Notes: generated by a model not told the origin, from the sequence alone. Numbered from the stretch's first letter, positions 1 through 10,592 are shown. The stretch: DNA of 64,000 bases from CAZOKZ01 sp964580585 (GCA_964580585.1 CAZOKZ010000006.1:1-64000); one strand, 5' to 3'. Made by a program: numbers and translations.

Positions 1-1029
1 GGGGCCGTTGGCGATCAACTCTGTCCCCGGTTCGCGATGATGCCATTTCACCATGGCAAGTGCATGGACTTCGGTTTCCATCGGCAGGGGAGCACTCGAA
101 GTCACGTGCCCGGCGAGCGAACCTTCCGGCGTTTCAAGCTCCGTCCCTTTTTTAAATGTTGTTGGCGTGTCGAAACGAATGGCGACTAATTGATGCGAAG
201 GATGTCCGAGATTGTGAATGCGTGCGATGGTTTCCTGGCCGGGATAGCAACCTTTGTCGAAATGAATTACTTGGAGAAGGTTGGCGTCGAGCGGAACGGA
301 TTCCGTGTCGAAGTCTTCGCCCCACCAGGGAAGACGTTTTTCGATGCGCGCCGTTTGGATGGCATCCAGACCCGCCAATCGCCCCCCCATGGCGGTTGCG
401 GCTTTTTGCAACGCCTGGATGGCGGATGAAGATTGATCGGGGGGGACAAAAACAAGGGTTCCGTTGAGTGCGTATTCGGAACGCAGTGTCAGCACCTCTC
501 CCCATTCGGCATGTTGAACCGTTTGCAGACGGACGCATTCGCTGGGGATGGGAAGTTGGCACTCGTTTAGAACCAGATGCGATTGTGGTCCAATGACGGC
601 AATGGGCGTCCAGGTATCGGCAAGCAACTCGAATTGGCAATCTTCGACGAAAACGAATTTTTCCAGTTCAATGGCCAGTTGATTGCCTTTGTAAGGAAGG
701 CTGAGGATCAGCCATTCACTTTCGCGCGCGAAAATGTCCATGTCCGTCTGCAATTTTCCAATGCCATCGAGCAAAGCGGCACGGCGCCCGTGTGAGACGG
801 GCAGATTGATGACTTTCTGGCAAAGTCTTCGGTTCAGATAGTCGGCGCGGTCGTTGCCTGTGGCGCGAATTTGGGTCAGGAAACTGAAGTCGGCAACGAT
901 GACCGTGTTTCTTAGAGCAACCAATTCAGCGGAAGCCTCGCCATAATGCGCGGGCAACTGCCACCCATGCCAGGAGCAAAATTGCGCTCCGGCGTCGGCA
1001 TGAAATTTTTCCAGAGCCAGCGTTTTCAT
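1..1029 (-). CDS. ygfZ: YgfZ/GcvT-family folate-binding protein (3' end outside window)
   Basis: The reverse strand gives 343 codons without a stop, from an ATG at 1029 running off the left edge, so the C-terminus is missing. The N-terminus resembles the aminomethyltransferase fold (WHGWQLPAHYGEAS, then VADFSFLTQIRATGNDRADYL split over residues of about 35-60). The hallmark of the YgfZ branch, KGCYPGQE, lies in the C-terminal third, preceded by LPWWGEDFD. YgfZ proteins bind tetrahydrofolate and support maintenance or repair of Fe-S enzymes in the cytoplasm; GcvT itself lacks the KGCYxGQE motif. No glycine-cleavage genes are adjacent, which also argues for YgfZ. The gene reads in the same direction as the next one, about 60 bp downstream of its stop. 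Family assignment is strong; the biological role is by family. Confidence 0.85.
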   Translation of the reverse strand, partial: MKTLALEKFHADAGAQFCSWHGWQLPAHYGEASAELVALRNTVIVADFSFLTQIRATGNDRADYLNRRLCQKVINLPVSHGRRAALLDGIGKLQTDMDIFARESEWLILSLPYKGNQLAIELEKFVFVEDCQFELLADTWTPIAVIGPQSHLVLNECQLPIPSECVRLQTVQHAEWGEVLTLRSEYALNGTLVFVPPDQSSSAIQALQKAATAMGGRLAGLDAIQTARIEKRLPWWGEDFDTESVPLDANLLQVIHFDKGCYPGQETIARIHNLGHPSHQLVAIRFDTPTTFKKGTELETPEGSLAGHVTSSAPLPMETEVHALAMVKWHHREPGTELIANGP

Positions 1030-1045
1030 AAGACCTCGATGTGTT

Positions 1046-1069
1046 TAAACCACGAAAACACGAAAAAGA
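1046..1069. repeat. Copy of an ACCACGAA-type intergenic repeat
   Basis: The short gap between two genes holds aaccacgaaaacacgaaa, which matches the repeat unit found twice in inverted orientation at 6186-6328. It is probably a degenerate single copy of that interspersed repeat. Confidence 0.45.
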
Positions 1070-1089
1070 TTTCTCTCGGTGGCGCAGTT

Positions 1090-2784
1090 TTAGAATTCGA
1101 TTTTTGTGTGTACCACGCGGAAGCCAATAGTGGCTCGGCGGTAATCGGGATTGATTCCCCCACGGAAAGCGGACCGCAAGTGCGATGCCGGATAGAGCCA
1201 CGATCCACCACGGATGATGCGTTTATCTCCACGAGTAACGCCTCGTGGGTCGCGTTGGCTCAGGCGTGGATACTCGCCGTACCAATCCAGGCACCATTCC
1301 CAGACATTGCCGTGCATATCATAAATACCCCACGGGTTGGGGTTGTGTTTTTTTACCGGCGTGGTGGAAGGCTTCTCGCCTTTTAAGCTTTTTTTAGTCG
1401 AACGATAATTGGCGTCGTTGGGCGTAATGTCCAGCCCCATCCAGTAAGGTGTAGAAGTACCCGCCCGACAAGCGTATTCCCATTGAGCTTCGCTGGGCAG
1501 TTGAATCAGGAAGCCCGTCTGGTCCGTGACGCGCGAGCAGAAGTCCATCGCATCGTTCCAGGAAATGTAATACATGGGGTAATTGTTGCCAATGCCGCGC
1601 AACGGCCATTGGTTGTACGTCGCATTGCGCATGTGCATGACCGAGGTACCCATCACGGCATACCATTGCGCCTGGGTGATCGGTGTTTCCGCGATCCAGA
1701 AATCTTTGGTCAGTTGAACGAGGTGCTGGGCTTCTTGCTTCAAGCGGCCTGGTTCGTTCGGGGGCGAACCCATCAGGAAACTGCTCGAACGCACACGAAT
1801 CAGACGCATGGAAACGCCCGGAGCCAATTGAAGCTCCTTGTCTGCGACGGCATGTTTGGCGTTTTGCTGGCGAAGTTGTTTTTCTGTCTCCGCGTATTTG
1901 CGCGACCAATAATAGGCGCGCTCGGGATCTTCGGTGATGCCCTTGCCCTTTGTGTACATCTCGCTGATCAGCTTCATGGAAAGCGCATGACCAGCTTCTG
2001 CGGCGCATTCGAGATAGTAAGCCGCCTCGCCTTCGTCTTCCTCGACGCCTTGGCCGTACAAACACATTTGACCAAGTAAGAACCATGCCTCGCCGTCGTC
2101 GAGCGCCGCGGCTTCTTCGAGCCAATCGAGCGCCATCTGGATGTTGACTTCTTCACCACCGACGCCATCGAGATAAATGCGACCCATTTTGGTCATGGCA
2201 GTGGGATCGCCGGATTCCGCTGCACGCCAGAGTTCCGCGAGCGGGTCCGTCGGATCTTTAATCGACCTGGGGCGACGTTGGTCTTTGCGGCGTTTGAGCA
2301 GAGGCAAGGGAGTGGACGCGGGCATGTCGCCGCTCAGAATTTTCTGACTCAATTGTGCGGCATGAGCGGCGGGATCGATACGTTCCGCTTCCTGTTCTTC
2401 CTCTTTGTCCTTCTGGATTTTCCTTTTTACCGTGGCGGGCAGCGCCATGATTTTTTTGGTTTCGACTTCTTCGTCGGATTCAAATTTATCGAAGGCAATC
2501 GCCCAGCTTTCCACGCACCAGCGAGCTTTCTCCTCGTCCTCTCCGGCTTGTTCGATCAACCGGCGCACCAGCGAGTTCACCATCTCGGTGGATACGCCCG
2601 TAGGCGAATCCAGGATTTCCTGTGGGACGCGAAACTCCAACCCCTGAACGAGCGCGATTGTCTCGAACGGGTGATCGCCACAAAGCGCGAGCAGCAAATC
2701 GCGGCACTTATCGATGTCACGGCACAGTTCCTCGCCGTAATCTTCGATCAGGGCACACAACTCATGTCGCGCCGTATTATTCAT
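1090..2784 (-). CDS. Sel1-repeat protein with SUMF1/FGE-like domain
   Basis: 564 residues from the ATG at 2784, which has GAGAGGA about 5 bases upstream; an in-frame ATG 33 bases earlier lacks a site. The N-terminal 180 residues are helical and charged (lysine/glutamate-rich near 140). About 185-320 carries three Sel1/TPR-like repeats (AMTKMGRIYLDGVGG, AWFLLGQMCLYGQGV, ALSMKLISEMYTKGKG). The rest is a formylglycine-generating-enzyme-like domain: FLMGSPPNE, LPSEAQWEYACRAGT, GIYDMHGNVWEWCLDWYG, RIIRGGSWLYPASHLRSAFR, GFRVV. True FGEs carry active-site cysteines around the segment that here reads WLYPASHLRSAFR, and none is present, so sulfatase activation is unlikely. Such domains often serve as binding modules or in diversity-type scaffolds. 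No signal peptide is seen. Function unknown. Confidence 0.85.
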   Translation of the reverse strand: MNNTARHELCALIEDYGEELCRDIDKCRDLLLALCGDHPFETIALVQGLEFRVPQEILDSPTGVSTEMVNSLVRRLIEQAGEDEEKARWCVESWAIAFDKFESDEEVETKKIMALPATVKRKIQKDKEEEQEAERIDPAAHAAQLSQKILSGDMPASTPLPLLKRRKDQRRPRSIKDPTDPLAELWRAAESGDPTAMTKMGRIYLDGVGGEEVNIQMALDWLEEAAALDDGEAWFLLGQMCLYGQGVEEDEGEAAYYLECAAEAGHALSMKLISEMYTKGKGITEDPERAYYWSRKYAETEKQLRQQNAKHAVADKELQLAPGVSMRLIRVRSSSFLMGSPPNEPGRLKQEAQHLVQLTKDFWIAETPITQAQWYAVMGTSVMHMRNATYNQWPLRGIGNNYPMYYISWNDAMDFCSRVTDQTGFLIQLPSEAQWEYACRAGTSTPYWMGLDITPNDANYRSTKKSLKGEKPSTTPVKKHNPNPWGIYDMHGNVWEWCLDWYGEYPRLSQRDPRGVTRGDKRIIRGGSWLYPASHLRSAFRGGINPDYRRATIGFRVVHTKIEF

Positions 2785-3083
2785 TCGTCCTCTCGCGGTG
2801 CATCCAAATGCCGCCACGTTCGATAAATTCCCGGTTTCCCGGTGGGGTATCTCGCACCAAAAAACCGGTGTAACTACAATGCCGAGAACGATCGCGAAGC
2901 GCTACTCGCTCGTCGGCGGGGGTGCCATTTAGGTGTTCAGAACTCACCCGGCCAGGCTATGGGCCAGAACCCTCCCCATTCTACCCTTCCATCATTCCCG
3001 TGGAAGGGCATTCAAGCGCCACCTTTTTTTTATTTGTGAGTGGATAAATATTTGCCTGAGCGATCAAAAATCAGGCGAGAGGT
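2785..3083. other. Intergenic stretch with a weak hairpin
   Basis: About 300 bases without a gene, between the start of the Sel1/SUMF1 gene and the end of cca. It holds a short perfect inverted repeat (cccttcca/tggaaggg, near 2983-3008) that could act as a terminator for cca, but there is no good T-run. Nothing else recognised; the promoter of the Sel1/SUMF1 gene should lie here. Confidence 0.4.
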
Positions 3084-4412
3084 CTAGCCATCAGCCCGTT
3101 GCAGGAAGGTTATTTGGACGAATTCCATCGCTTTTTCGTGTGAATCCAGAGTCCCGTTGAGCTGTTCTTCCTGAACGGCATCGAGAATTTCACGGAACAT
3201 CGGTCCGGGCTTGAGACCCAGCGCCACCAAGTCGTCCCCGGTGATCAATGGCGGGGGAATGGGGGGCTCCTCCCGTTCGGCAAAGGATTGTCGAGCCTGG
3301 GTTACCAGATTCCAAGAGGTCAAATCGCCATGCGAGGACATCGTGTCCGTGTAATGCACGGCCAGATCGTCTTCAATCGTATCGGCCGCCAGAAATTTAC
3401 GCATCGTGGCGGGGCGCCACTCGCATGCCGTGATAAAACGCATGTGGCGGCGCACAACATCGCTGATACGGCGAGTGTCGTCATTCGAGAAACGTAACCG
3501 ACCGCAGATTTCCTCCGCCATTTCCGCCCCGACGTACTCGTGCTGGTAGAAGGTAATGCGCCCACTCTCGCGACTGAAAGTTTTTGGCTTTCCAATGTCG
3601 TGCAGCAGCGCTCCCCAGCAGGAAACCAACGTTTTGTGCTCCAGGTTTTTCAGACACAACAGGGTGTGAACAAAAACATCGCCTTCGGGATGAAATTTTG
3701 CTCCCTGTTCGACTCCCTTGAGGGCGGAAATTTCCGGTAATAACAGCTCAAGCAATCCCGAATGGTCGAGCATGCGAAACGCGTGTGCCGGAGCCGGTCC
3801 CATGAGGATCGCGGTCAGCTCGTCGCGTTGGCGTTCCGGGCTGATTTTTTCGATCGTAGGAGCCAGATCCTGGATTGCTTCCCACGTATCGCCTTCGATT
3901 CGGAATCCAAACCGAGAGGCAAAACGGATCGCACGCAACATCCGAAGGGCGTCTTCCTCGAATCGTTTCCACGGATCGCCTACACAACGGATCATGCGGT
4001 GAGTCAAATCCTCGCGTCCATTGACTTCGTCAAGGATTTCGCGCGTGCTGGGAATCATATAGAGCGCGTTGATGGTGAAATCGCGGCGCAAAGCATCTTC
4101 TTCGCGTGTACCAAACTCAACGCTTTCGGGGTGACGATGATCGATATATCGTCCATCGCGCCGGAAAGTGGTTACCTCGTAGGAATATTCGCCCATTGGA
4201 ACCAGGCACACGCCGAAACTTGCACCAACCAACTTCACTTTGCCGAACAGCTCCTGAACCTGATCGGGCGTGGCGTTCGTGGCGATATCAATGTCCTTCA
4301 GCTTCTGATTCAATAATCGGTCGCGCACACACCCGCCCACCCAGTAAGCCTCGAACCCGGCTTCTGTCAGTACTCGGGTAATTTCCTGTCCGCCTGCGAT
4401 GAGAGCGTTCAT
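3084..4412 (-). CDS. cca: CCA-adding tRNA nucleotidyltransferase
   Basis: 442 residues. It adds or repairs the 3' CCA end of tRNAs in the cytoplasm. Class II polymerase-beta-type head motifs are complete: WVGGCVRD (24-31), the metal-binding DID (40-42), RRDFTINALYM (109-119) and the EDALRMLRAIRFASRFGF helix region (153-170). A C-terminal HD domain follows, with LLHDIGKP (HD at 271-272), as in bacterial CCA enzymes with phosphohydrolase activity. Length is normal. An AAAGGTG stretch lies about 12 bases upstream of the ATG. Divergent from the flippase gene. A split A-adding/CC-adding enzyme or poly(A) polymerase of the same superfamily cannot be told apart by eye, but a single complete copy favours CCA-adding. 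Confidence 0.9.
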   Translation of the reverse strand: MNALIAGGQEITRVLTEAGFEAYWVGGCVRDRLLNQKLKDIDIATNATPDQVQELFGKVKLVGASFGVCLVPMGEYSYEVTTFRRDGRYIDHRHPESVEFGTREEDALRRDFTINALYMIPSTREILDEVNGREDLTHRMIRCVGDPWKRFEEDALRMLRAIRFASRFGFRIEGDTWEAIQDLAPTIEKISPERQRDELTAILMGPAPAHAFRMLDHSGLLELLLPEISALKGVEQGAKFHPEGDVFVHTLLCLKNLEHKTLVSCWGALLHDIGKPKTFSRESGRITFYQHEYVGAEMAEEICGRLRFSNDDTRRISDVVRRHMRFITACEWRPATMRKFLAADTIEDDLAVHYTDTMSSHGDLTSWNLVTQARQSFAEREEPPIPPPLITGDDLVALGLKPGPMFREILDAVQEEQLNGTLDSHEKAMEFVQITFLQRADG

Positions 4413-4720
4413 CAGGTTGCTGCACCTTTCCAGCCATGAGAGCGTCTGAAAAGAATTTTTAGAGAATTGCCTACCTCGGCAAGGAAAATGTCTGTTTGTT
4501 TGCTTCTTGAGGCAGTCTTTGCAGAAAATTATCCTCGATTCTGTGGATTCACCTTCCGCACATCATCGGAAGCGGGGCAATCAGGCAATCCAACGAGGCC
4601 GAAAAGGAGAACGGGCGTTCCACCCGTTTCGATAGATTTCCTTGAACGGGCAAAATACCCATTCTCCCTTCAAAACGGCGAAATTCACGAAATGGGCCCT
4701 ATCTTGATCTGGCAGGTTTG
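4413..4720. promoter_or_regulatory. Divergent intergenic region, cca / flippase
   Basis: 308 bases separating two divergently read genes, so both promoters must lie here. I see no convincing -35/-10 pair, operator or riboswitch. A short imperfect inverted repeat around gggcgttccaccc (near 4610) is the only structure noticed. Confidence 0.35.
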
Positions 4721-6148
4721 ATGACAACGGATTCTGGACAACTGCGGCGTAAAGCCATCCGGGGACTGAAACTGGCCACGGCGGCAACGGCGGGCAAAAC
4801 CGTGCTCGATATGCTGGGGCAACTGGCCCTGGCGCGCATTCTTCTGCCCGAGCATTTCGGTGTATTCGCCACCGCCCAGGCCCTGACGGGTTTTGTCAGT
4901 TGTTTCAGCGATATGGCGGGGCTGAAGTTTCTGATTCGCCGCAAGGAATCCGACCACGCAGCGATTTCATCGGTCTTCTGGTTCGAACTGGTCCTTGGCC
5001 TGATGGTTTCTGCCGCCTGGCTCGTGCTCTGCGTCCCAGTACTGACCGCTATGGGGAAACCCGAGCAAATCCCCTTCGCTCAGGCGCTGACCCTTTGGAT
5101 TCTTGCCGAGCGGTTAATGCTGCCACGAGCGCTGCACGACCGTGCCATGCGTTTTGGGCCGGTGAACCTGGGTTTACTCATCGGCGTGGTTGCGGGGGTC
5201 TCGGCGATGCTGACGGCGGCGTTGATGGGAGCCGGGGCGTGGAGTTTCATCGTCGGTCTCGTGGTGCGCACCATCGTTGCAGCGGGGTGGATGTGGCACG
5301 CGGCCAAATTTCGCCCTCTGCTACGGATCGAGCGACCCGTGATTCGCGAACTGCTCGGATTTGGTGGGCCGCTCTTGCTGACCACGGCAATCACATTTGC
5401 CTATACGAACATCGATTACCTGATTGTCGGCACGTTGGCGGGCGATGTGCTGCTCGGGATTTATTACGCCGCCTATCGCTATCCGCATTATTTGATTCAA
5501 TTTAACATTATCCTCGCATCCGTTGTATTCCCGACGTTCAGCAAAGCCACCGACGACACGCAAATCGCGCGTGGGTTGCATCTCGTGACGCGCTATTCCG
5601 GGTGCCTGGGATTCGCGGCGATGGTCGCCATGTGGATGGAAGGCGACACGCTGATCCTGTGGCTCCTGGGCGATCCGCAAAAATGGAGTGGTGCCCTCTT
5701 CCCGTTCCAGTGCTTCACCACGCTGGCGGGGTTGCGCCTGACGTACACGCATTGGGGGCATTATTTCGTCGTGCATGGGCGGACCAAGCCGTTGCTATGG
5801 GCGAGCATTTTCAACCTGCCTGCCATCACACTGGTCACATGGCTTGGCGTGCAGTGGACGGGCATCAATGGCGCGGCCATCGGCGTTACCGCCGTTTCGT
5901 TTGGAACGATTGCGTTTTGCTGCTTCGTGCTGCTCAAGCGCGCCTTGAAATTCAGCTATCTCGAATCGCTCGCACCCGTGTTTCGCGCCACGCTTGTGTC
6001 GGCGGTTGTGTTCCTCGTGCTTAAGTACGTCACCCCGCACACCCAATGGGCCGCAGCGTTGCGGCTCGTGCTGGGCATGGGAACCTACGCGGGTGTAATT
6101 TGGGTGTTGTGCGGGAAAGAAATGATGACGTTGCTGCGGAATCGGTGA
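4721..6148 (+). CDS. Polysaccharide flippase (Wzx/MATE-like)
   Basis: 475 residues, an inner-membrane protein with about 12-14 hydrophobic segments. The N-terminus (LGQLALARILLPEHFGVFA, then QALTGFVSCFSDMAGLKFLI) is typical of the polysaccharide-transporter branch of the MOP superfamily, which flips lipid-linked sugar repeat units to the periplasm. The mid-protein YTNIDYLIVGTLAGDVLLG is another family signature. The ATG at 4721 directly follows a TTG; GGCAGG just upstream is the best available ribosome site. It is not inside a sugar cluster here, so its glycan substrate is unknown; GT4, GT8-like and GT39 genes lie elsewhere in the window. Confidence 0.85.
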   Translation: MTTDSGQLRRKAIRGLKLATAATAGKTVLDMLGQLALARILLPEHFGVFATAQALTGFVSCFSDMAGLKFLIRRKESDHAAISSVFWFELVLGLMVSAAWLVLCVPVLTAMGKPEQIPFAQALTLWILAERLMLPRALHDRAMRFGPVNLGLLIGVVAGVSAMLTAALMGAGAWSFIVGLVVRTIVAAGWMWHAAKFRPLLRIERPVIRELLGFGGPLLLTTAITFAYTNIDYLIVGTLAGDVLLGIYYAAYRYPHYLIQFNIILASVVFPTFSKATDDTQIARGLHLVTRYSGCLGFAAMVAMWMEGDTLILWLLGDPQKWSGALFPFQCFTTLAGLRLTYTHWGHYFVVHGRTKPLLWASIFNLPAITLVTWLGVQWTGINGAAIGVTAVSFGTIAFCCFVLLKRALKFSYLESLAPVFRATLVSAVVFLVLKYVTPHTQWAAALRLVLGMGTYAGVIWVLCGKEMMTLLRNR

Positions 6149-6185
6149 GGGAGTAAAAAACTTCCAGCCACTAAAAAATCATATT

Positions 6186-6328
6186 AAACCACGAAGGCAC
6201 GAAGACACAAAGGAACCACGAAGAGTTTGCTTGAAGTACGATAAGTTTGCTTGTTTTGCATCGAAAAAATAGTTGTATTCTGCTGCTTTTTCTTTGTGTT
6301 ACTTCGTGAACTTTGTGCCTTTGTGGTA
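6186..6328. repeat. Inverted pair of ACCACGAAGGCACGAAG repeats
   Basis: Between two convergent genes. The left arm (6186-6225) reads accacgaaggcacgaagaca and continues with a partial copy. The right arm (about 6290-6328) is the reverse complement of a related unit (ttcgtgaactttgtgcct). The arms are imperfect but clearly inverted, separated by about 65 AT-rich bases. The same unit occurs singly at 1046-1069, so it is an interspersed intergenic repeat. It may also act as a bidirectional terminator. Confidence 0.6.
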
Positions 6329-6359
6329 ATGTTGATTTGTTCGCATATGAAGTTTTCGC

Positions 6360-7973
<1,614 letters not shown>

Positions 7974-8021
7974 GGGTCGAGCATCCTGCTTTCGAGCAAA
8001 AAAATCGTCAATCAATGAACC

Positions 8022-8145
8022 GGGAACTTCTCAGGCGCCCAAGATCAAGGCGCGCAAGGCGAGAACGACCAAGGCGTAGCAGCGCTACGTCGCGGGAGTT
8101 CGAGTCCGAAGCGTAACGCGGAGATTGGGCGCCTGAGGAGTTCCC
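8022..8145. repeat. 124-bp palindromic intergenic element
   Basis: Outer arms of 21 bases (8022-8042 and 8125-8145) are reverse complements with one mismatch; the left starts gggaacttctcaggcgccc. The centre has its own hairpin, cgtagc/gctacg (8075-8089). The internal sequence is G/A-rich on one side and complementary in part on the other, so the whole can fold as one long hairpin. It resembles REP- or MITE-type palindromic units and contains no gene. It lies in the gap between prfC and the AT-rich ATPase gene. Confidence 0.75.
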
Positions 8146-8215
8146 AGCGCGGCGCAGAAGAGTGGGGGGAGGGCAGGGGAGCGGTCAAGCCTTAGGCGCG
8201 AATCAGCAATTGAAG

Positions 8216-9826
8216 TCATGCTATTTTTTCAGCGAAATCTCCAAAATACTCAAGTAGGCAGTTCTTTACTTCATTGCGGTATTCACTTCTGGCCAATCTG
8301 AGAACGAATTTAGGCAACTCCTGGTTTGCAAGTCCAATCGCATTGCCGACCTGTGATGAAAGCGATTTCCTATTGTAGAGTTTTAACAAGCCTGCATAAT
8401 TTTTTGTGTTTACAATTTCTTCAAATTTGTTTTTGGACTGTGAATAAACAGCAGCTACATCGATTTGTTCGACGAGTGTGTTTACGGCGTCTTTTAGTTT
8501 CTGTTCCCCACAAGCACTTTCATCAAAATAATTTAATTTGAATTTAATTTCGTTCGCACACCGTAAAGAGATTTGTTTTTCAATTTCTGATTGTAATCGT
8601 CGAAATACAAGGTCTGAGACCCTGTTGAAATCTTCAGTAGGGTCACGCTCAAGGCGAGAGCTAACAAGTTTTATTAGTTCCTCTGTGCAGAATAAATTTT
8701 CGACTTCTGCAACTTCCAAAACAAACACAAAATTTTCTTTAAGTGAGATTATTTCAGGATCACTACGTCGATCACGATCAATAAGACCATAGACATCCAA
8801 GTGGTGTAGTTGCGTATTGGCGCGCAGTGCTTTTACCGACTGAATAACCTGAATGCAACTACCTCTGGGAATCACTAAAAAATCTCCTAGAAGTTCTCGG
8901 TAAAGTGCGACATCATAACTACCATTTTCGCCTTCGACAAAGACAACTGGTTTACGACTACCAAGAACCTCTATTAGTAATTCATTAGGTAATGTATCTG
9001 AAGATTGAATCTCTTCCCATTCCCAAGAATCACCATCAAAAGATTTTAACCAAACTTTTGTAGCTCCATCATGTGATGCTGCAAAATCAACATCGTGCGT
9101 TAGATAGACGAACAAACAATCGTCTCTTAGCTTCTCAACTTCAGCCCAAAGTGGAATTTGTATTGATTTGTGAAGATGTAATTCAGGCTCATCTATAACG
9201 AGGATTCCATTTTCAGGTGCCGCAAGACATTGCCCAATGAGATAAAAAATTACGCGTTCTCCATCGCTCATTTCTGAGGAATTATAAATTTTGTTACTGG
9301 TATCTTTTACTCTAGTTTGAATTCTAAGACCACCTACTACCAGTTCTCTATGAGGTAATATCGTTTCCCAGGCATTTTTTAGTTTATCAAGTTTTGTAGT
9401 TGGTGGATCAACACGATCCAATGTCGCTTTTTGTTCTGCCTTATATTTTGCGTTCGATTCTGTTTCGTCCGAAAAGAGATAAATCATTAATTTTTCATAG
9501 TCATTTAGTAGAAATGTTGCAGGTTTATGTCCCCATTTGAATACCTTTTTGTTGCTACTTGGATCGGGATTTCCAAAAAGCAAATTTCTTTCTGCTAATT
9601 CAATGGACATAGGGGTCGTACTGTCCGGCATAGACAATGACTTCTGAGCGGAAATTCGATGAACTGTACCCTTTTGGGGTGAATTGAATTCAATCCAAGT
9701 TCCTAATCGTGTTTTCCCTGATCCGTTGGCTCCAACAAATATAATGCTGTTATTTGATTGAATTTTAATAGGAGACCTAGTGCCTAGTTTGGGAGGCATC
9801 TCCAGGGTAAAGTCATTTTGTTTCAT
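8216..9826 (-). CDS. AAA ATPase-DUF4435 protein, fused PARIS (AriA-AriB)-like
   Basis: 536 residues in one reading frame. The N-terminal half is an ABC/OLD-type ATPase: Walker A GANGSGKT (32-39), signature-like SSEMSDGERVIF (183-194), Walker B ILVIDEPELHLH (208-219) and the H-loop LTHDVDF (242-248). The C-terminal half fits DUF4435, a TOPRIM-like nuclease domain: FVEGENGSYD (296-305, acidic E298), then LIDRDRRSD (348-356, D350 and D352) and EVAEVENLF (371-379). In PARIS, AriA (ATPase) and AriB (DUF4435) detect phage anti-restriction proteins and cause abortive infection; fused forms are known. Base composition is clearly more AT-rich than both neighbours, a sign of transfer. No partner gene is adjacent. 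A Gabija- or OLD-like nuclease is the alternative. Domain calls are strong; the system name is inference. Confidence 0.7.
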   Translation of the reverse strand: MKQNDFTLEMPPKLGTRSPIKIQSNNSIIFVGANGSGKTRLGTWIEFNSPQKGTVHRISAQKSLSMPDSTTPMSIELAERNLLFGNPDPSSNKKVFKWGHKPATFLLNDYEKLMIYLFSDETESNAKYKAEQKATLDRVDPPTTKLDKLKNAWETILPHRELVVGGLRIQTRVKDTSNKIYNSSEMSDGERVIFYLIGQCLAAPENGILVIDEPELHLHKSIQIPLWAEVEKLRDDCLFVYLTHDVDFAASHDGATKVWLKSFDGDSWEWEEIQSSDTLPNELLIEVLGSRKPVVFVEGENGSYDVALYRELLGDFLVIPRGSCIQVIQSVKALRANTQLHHLDVYGLIDRDRRSDPEIISLKENFVFVLEVAEVENLFCTEELIKLVSSRLERDPTEDFNRVSDLVFRRLQSEIEKQISLRCANEIKFKLNYFDESACGEQKLKDAVNTLVEQIDVAAVYSQSKNKFEEIVNTKNYAGLLKLYNRKSLSSQVGNAIGLANQELPKFVLRLARSEYRNEVKNCLLEYFGDFAEKIA

Positions 9827-9854
9827 CGATCACCTTGTTACACTTCAATATCGT

Positions 9855-10592
9855 TTACCACACAATCTCCGCGCCGGTCGATTGCGAGACGAGCAGGTGC
9901 CCTGTCAGGTACTCGCGCAGGTTGTCGATGCTGTGCGCCGTGTGGTGGGGCAGGTACTCGGGCGAGAGCACCGGCTGGTGGCGATGCGGGCCCGTCTTGA
10001 GCCGGATCGTCGTCATGCCCAGCATCCGCCCGGGATAAATGTCGTTGTCGAGCCGGTCGCCGATCATCATCGTTTGCTCGGGGCTGCATTGCGCCATCAC
10101 CATCGCGCTGAGGAAAAACCGCAGGTCCGGTTTGCGCAGGCCCATTTCCGAACTGATCGCCTGAATTGGCAGGAGTTCGTCGAGGCCTTCTTCCTCCAGG
10201 CGTTGGCGAATCGCGGGCGGCTGGTTGCAGATAATGCCGAGCTGATAATTCTGGCTCAGCTCCATCAGCATGTCTTTGATGCCGGGGAAGGGCTGGACGA
10301 TTTTGCGATACTGATTGTATGGGAGTTGGTTGATTGTTTGTTCAAATTGGAGACTGACGTCTTCGTAAAGTTCCGGGTCTTCGGTGAACACCCAAATCAG
10401 GTGGTTGACGTACCGGGGCAGGTAATAACGCCGCGCGGTACGGATCACGTCGGCGAATTCGGCCTCGGTGACCTCGACGCCGTTCTGGTTCAGCAGCTCG
10501 AAAATCAGGTCTTCCTGGAATTTATATACCGGCTCCTCGTCGAACAACGTCCCCCCAACGTCAAAGAACAACCATTTGATATCACTAGCCAT
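9855..10592 (-). CDS. HAD-superfamily hydrolase
   Basis: 245 residues from the ATG at 10592, which has GAGG about 7 bases upstream; the only earlier start in frame is a TTG 21 bases before it. Motif I reads LFFDVGGTLFDEE, a known HAD variant in which the second aspartate of DxD is glycine. A helical cap follows (about 20-110), then a motif III lysine in RKPDLRFF and motif IV MIGDRLDNDIYPG. The overall length and cap type match subfamily I phosphatases that act on small phosphorylated metabolites. No substrate can be inferred. Nothing in the neighbourhood suggests a pathway. Confidence 0.85.
   Translation of the reverse strand: MASDIKWLFFDVGGTLFDEEPVYKFQEDLIFELLNQNGVEVTEAEFADVIRTARRYYLPRYVNHLIWVFTEDPELYEDVSLQFEQTINQLPYNQYRKIVQPFPGIKDMLMELSQNYQLGIICNQPPAIRQRLEEEGLDELLPIQAISSEMGLRKPDLRFFLSAMVMAQCSPEQTMMIGDRLDNDIYPGRMLGMTTIRLKTGPHRHQPVLSPEYLPHHTAHSIDNLREYLTGHLLVSQSTGAEIVW

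Noticed and set aside
8200..9870. Target-site duplication around the ATPase-DUF4435 gene
   Set aside because: Only an 8-bp inverted match (attgaagt on both flanks) was found by eye; too short to support an element boundary.
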